This document shows positions 62,218 to 64,000 of a stretch of DNA of 64,000 bases, in pieces (positions within the stretch are counted from its first letter, which is position 1; each line of letters starts with the position of its first letter). The notes below the pieces were generated by a model. It saw only the letters and a program-made list of their open reading frames with translations. It did no database searches and was not told the DNA's origin. The DNA comes from Mangrovibacterium lignilyticum (GTDB taxonomy: Bacteria > Bacteroidota > Bacteroidia > Bacteroidales > Prolixibacteraceae): contig NZ_WKLH01000001.1 of assembly GCF_010882175.1 (NCBI RefSeq), positions 1,758,021-1,822,020 on the forward strand, written 5' to 3'. A program made the position numbers and the translations under genes.

Positions 62218-62383
62218 ATTTAGGGGTTAGATAATTTACAAATGCTAATAAAACAGGACCAGCCCTGTTTATCGGGAATGTTCATTTTCAGCTGGCAAGT
62301 TAAGAAATAGTATGTTAACAAGAAATACTCAAGAACCGTAAAATTAGATTTATACGGAATTTACTTAGTTGGCTTTCACCTTA

Positions 62384-62416
62384 AAAAAACAAAGCCGGAC
62401 TGCAACTCCGGCTTTA
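62384..62416 (-). terminator. Terminator of the coiled-coil gene
   Basis: On the minus strand AAAGCCGGA and TCCGGCTTT enclose a seven-base loop and are followed by GTTTTTTT, 27 bases after the stop at 62443. Confidence 0.85.
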
Positions 62417-62442
62417 ACTATTGTTCACTATCTTTTTTTCGT

Positions 62443-63363
62443 TTACTTCTTAAACGAGAAGGTTGCGGTTCCAATGTTACTGCCGTCAGCAAAAATGTCA
62501 ATCGTGTAATCGCCAGTCATAAAACCATCAAAGCCGGTGTTATCCCAATAAATATTCACGGGCAATTCATTCCCCTCGTAGGTTATTTCCCGCATAGCCG
62601 AATACGGTATTCTCAAATCTTCAAATTGAAAAAGGTCATTCTTCGACTGCACCAGCAAAATCTGGTCAGGCCGTAAAATCCGAACATAAAGATTCTTTGC
62701 GCCACGTTTCGCAGTGATATTTTTACTCAATGTGAAGCTAATCATCAGTTGTTCCGCTTTAGAGCTGTTGTTAACTTCCTTCCCCTTCCGGTTAATTCCG
62801 ATAACCTGTAAATTTAATGCTTCGAGCATCGCAGCCCGTTCAACCCGTTGCGACAATTGTTTCTTCTCCTGCTCCAACGCCCTGTTCTTGCTTTCGACTT
62901 CCATATAATCCTGCTTCACCTGCTGATTTTCGGCCATCAGTTGCTGGTTACGCTGGTTCAACGAATCTACCTGCACAATATAATTCCGCATAATCTTGCG
63001 CAACGAACCAACTTCTTCCTGGTAACGCGATATTTGATCATAGCTGGCCTTTTTAATCTGACCAACTTCGAGCAACAAGTTTTTTACTTTAGCCTGCGCC
63101 ACAAACAACTCATGATTTAGCGTGTCATTATCGGTTTTCAGCGAATCGTAGTTTTGCACCATCTGGTTCAGTTCGGTTTGAATGGTGTTTTTCTCCAGGT
63201 TCAACGATTCCATAATCATCTTGTGCTCACTGCGCTGCTGAAATAATAGCACGACAACAATCACTAAAAGGACTCCCAGGAAAACAACTATTAAATTATT
63301 CCGTCTTTCTTTTTCCGTTTTCCCGAATGAGAATTTTTTCTTCTTTTGTTCCAGTTCTGTCAT
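62443..63363 (-). CDS. Single-anchor coiled-coil envelope protein
   Basis: 306 residues: a basic cytoplasmic N-terminus (KKKKFSFGKTEKERRN), one helix (NLIVVFLGVLLVIVVVLLFQ), a long coiled coil (about 50-180, rich in Glu, Gln, Asn and Lys) and a globular beta domain (about 185-306) ending GTATFSFKK. Probably anchored in the inner membrane with the coiled coil reaching into the periplasm. Family not recognised; it is a single gene with its own terminator. Confidence 0.82.
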   Translation of the reverse strand: MTELEQKKKKFSFGKTEKERRNNLIVVFLGVLLVIVVVLLFQQRSEHKMIMESLNLEKNTIQTELNQMVQNYDSLKTDNDTLNHELFVAQAKVKNLLLEVGQIKKASYDQISRYQEEVGSLRKIMRNYIVQVDSLNQRNQQLMAENQQVKQDYMEVESKNRALEQEKKQLSQRVERAAMLEALNLQVIGINRKGKEVNNSSKAEQLMISFTLSKNITAKRGAKNLYVRILRPDQILLVQSKNDLFQFEDLRIPYSAMREITYEGNELPVNIYWDNTGFDGFMTGDYTIDIFADGSNIGTATFSFKK

Positions 63364-63721
63364 AAATCAAGCATGTTTCAGGCCCTAAAAACCGTGTTTA
63401 TTTGTGGTATATTTTGCCGCTCAGAAACCTTCTTATTCAGTTCGAAGCCGCAAAATTCGCCCGTAAAAATAGTATTATTTTATGGGCAGTCAAATTATTC
63501 GAAGGGTACAGTTCGCTACTAATCAGGACTAAAATCCGCACTGCCGCTTCATTCCCTGATTCATACGAAAATTCAGGCGGCCATTGCTGGTAGGGTTGTC
63601 GATTGCCCGAGAATTAAATTGCATTCCCACAAGAGTCGCTATACAGCAAAAGGGCTAAAAACTGAGCTACGACTTTGATCAGAACCGGACAAAAGGAAAC
63701 CCCGGGATACTGATACTTTTT
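63364..63721. other. Gene-free stretch before the last gene
   Basis: About 360 bases between divergent genes. Short open frames are present but look spurious. No hairpin or repeat stands out. Confidence 0.4.
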
Positions 63722-63729
63722 TATCTTTG
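63722..63729 (+). promoter_or_regulatory. -7 promoter element TATCTTTG
   Basis: Perfect TAnnTTTG 34 bases before the TTG start of the DUF3859 gene. Confidence 0.5.
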
Positions 63730-63762
63730 CATCGTATTAAAGAGAGTAAAAAGAACTGAAAA

Positions 63763-64000
63763 TTGAGCAAAAAGAAATTTGACATTACGCTGTATAGCTG
63801 GGGCGAATACTCCAGCTGGGACAAACAAAGCAAAGCTCTTCCCAAAATTCTGAATATTACCAATACCATTGAATCAGACATCGGAACAGAATTTGGCTAT
63901 GTGTTGAAGATCAAAAAAGCGAAAGGCTACAAGCTGGATTTCAGGGTAATCCATCCTTCTTTTAACGATGAATTTGGCGAACCGATGGACGACTTCACCG
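63763..64000 (+). CDS. DUF3859-like protein, cut by the window edge
   Basis: The reading frame opens with TTG at 63763, immediately after an in-frame stop, and runs off the right edge. The protein starts SKKKFDITLYSWGEYSSWDK and continues SDIGTEFGYVLKIKKAKGYK, LDFRVIHPSF, which matches the DUF3859 pattern as I remember it (YSxGxYxxWD, EFGxxLxIKKAKGxxL). A TATCTTTG promoter lies upstream. Family function unknown; probably cytoplasmic because no signal peptide is visible. Confidence 0.72.
   Translation, partial: MSKKKFDITLYSWGEYSSWDKQSKALPKILNITNTIESDIGTEFGYVLKIKKAKGYKLDFRVIHPSFNDEFGEPMDDFT

Overview
The window looks like a chromosome segment from a Bacteroidota bacterium, probably of the Bacteroidales/Marinilabiliales type, although the family cannot be fixed from sequence alone. 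Support comes from the -7 motif TAnnTTTG in front of many genes, short AT-rich leaders, an Oar-like TonB-dependent receptor, several lipoproteins with a Cys after the signal, paired PspC/PadR genes, a YXWGXW protein, DUF4252 and DUF3859 proteins, and a two-gene sigma54 activator/histidine kinase system.

Layout. 1-4638 (minus): four genes that together form a complete glucosylglycerate cycle (phosphatase, GpgS synthase, GH13_18 phosphorylase, glycerate kinase). 4902-12552: DMT exporter, pectinesterase-like lipoprotein, GH20 hexosaminidase lipoprotein, MATE exporter, NudC. 12689-17000: an accessory patch of AT-rich genes of unknown function on the minus strand, separated by palindromes; two of the genes are bounded by matching integron-like core sites, and one of those sites carries a group II intron remnant. 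17180-17721: a non-coding 21-bp tandem repeat array. 18139-21606: small unknown genes, an outer-membrane protein, dispersed palindromic repeats and a Ser-Gly-rich DUF4097-type protein. 21726-33635: a decayed GxxExxY gene, then a tripartite ABC efflux operon (TolC, HlyD, ATPase, a permease remnant, two MacB-like permeases) facing a divergent NtrC-type regulator and kinase.

33813-35942: M3 peptidase. 36278-39576 (minus): a five-gene PadR/PspC operon with a palindrome laid over its promoter. 40337-46952: TonB receptor and GH2 beta-galactosidase. 47135-64000: mostly housekeeping and general metabolism (nadA, CPBP protease, a 36-residue Lys-rich protein, dusB, DUF1232, TSUP transporter, dnaG, PNPOx-like protein, NAD-dependent epimerase, ROK kinase, PPDK regulatory protein, aldo/keto reductase, clpP, envelope proteins, DUF3859).

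No rRNA, tRNA, CRISPR array or intact transposase was seen. The most notable items are the synthesis-plus-degradation glucosylglycerate operon, the integron-like cassettes with a domain V remnant, the 21-bp array, the pectinesterase-like protein that seems to lack a catalytic Asp, and the palindrome/promoter overlap of the PadR-PspC operon.
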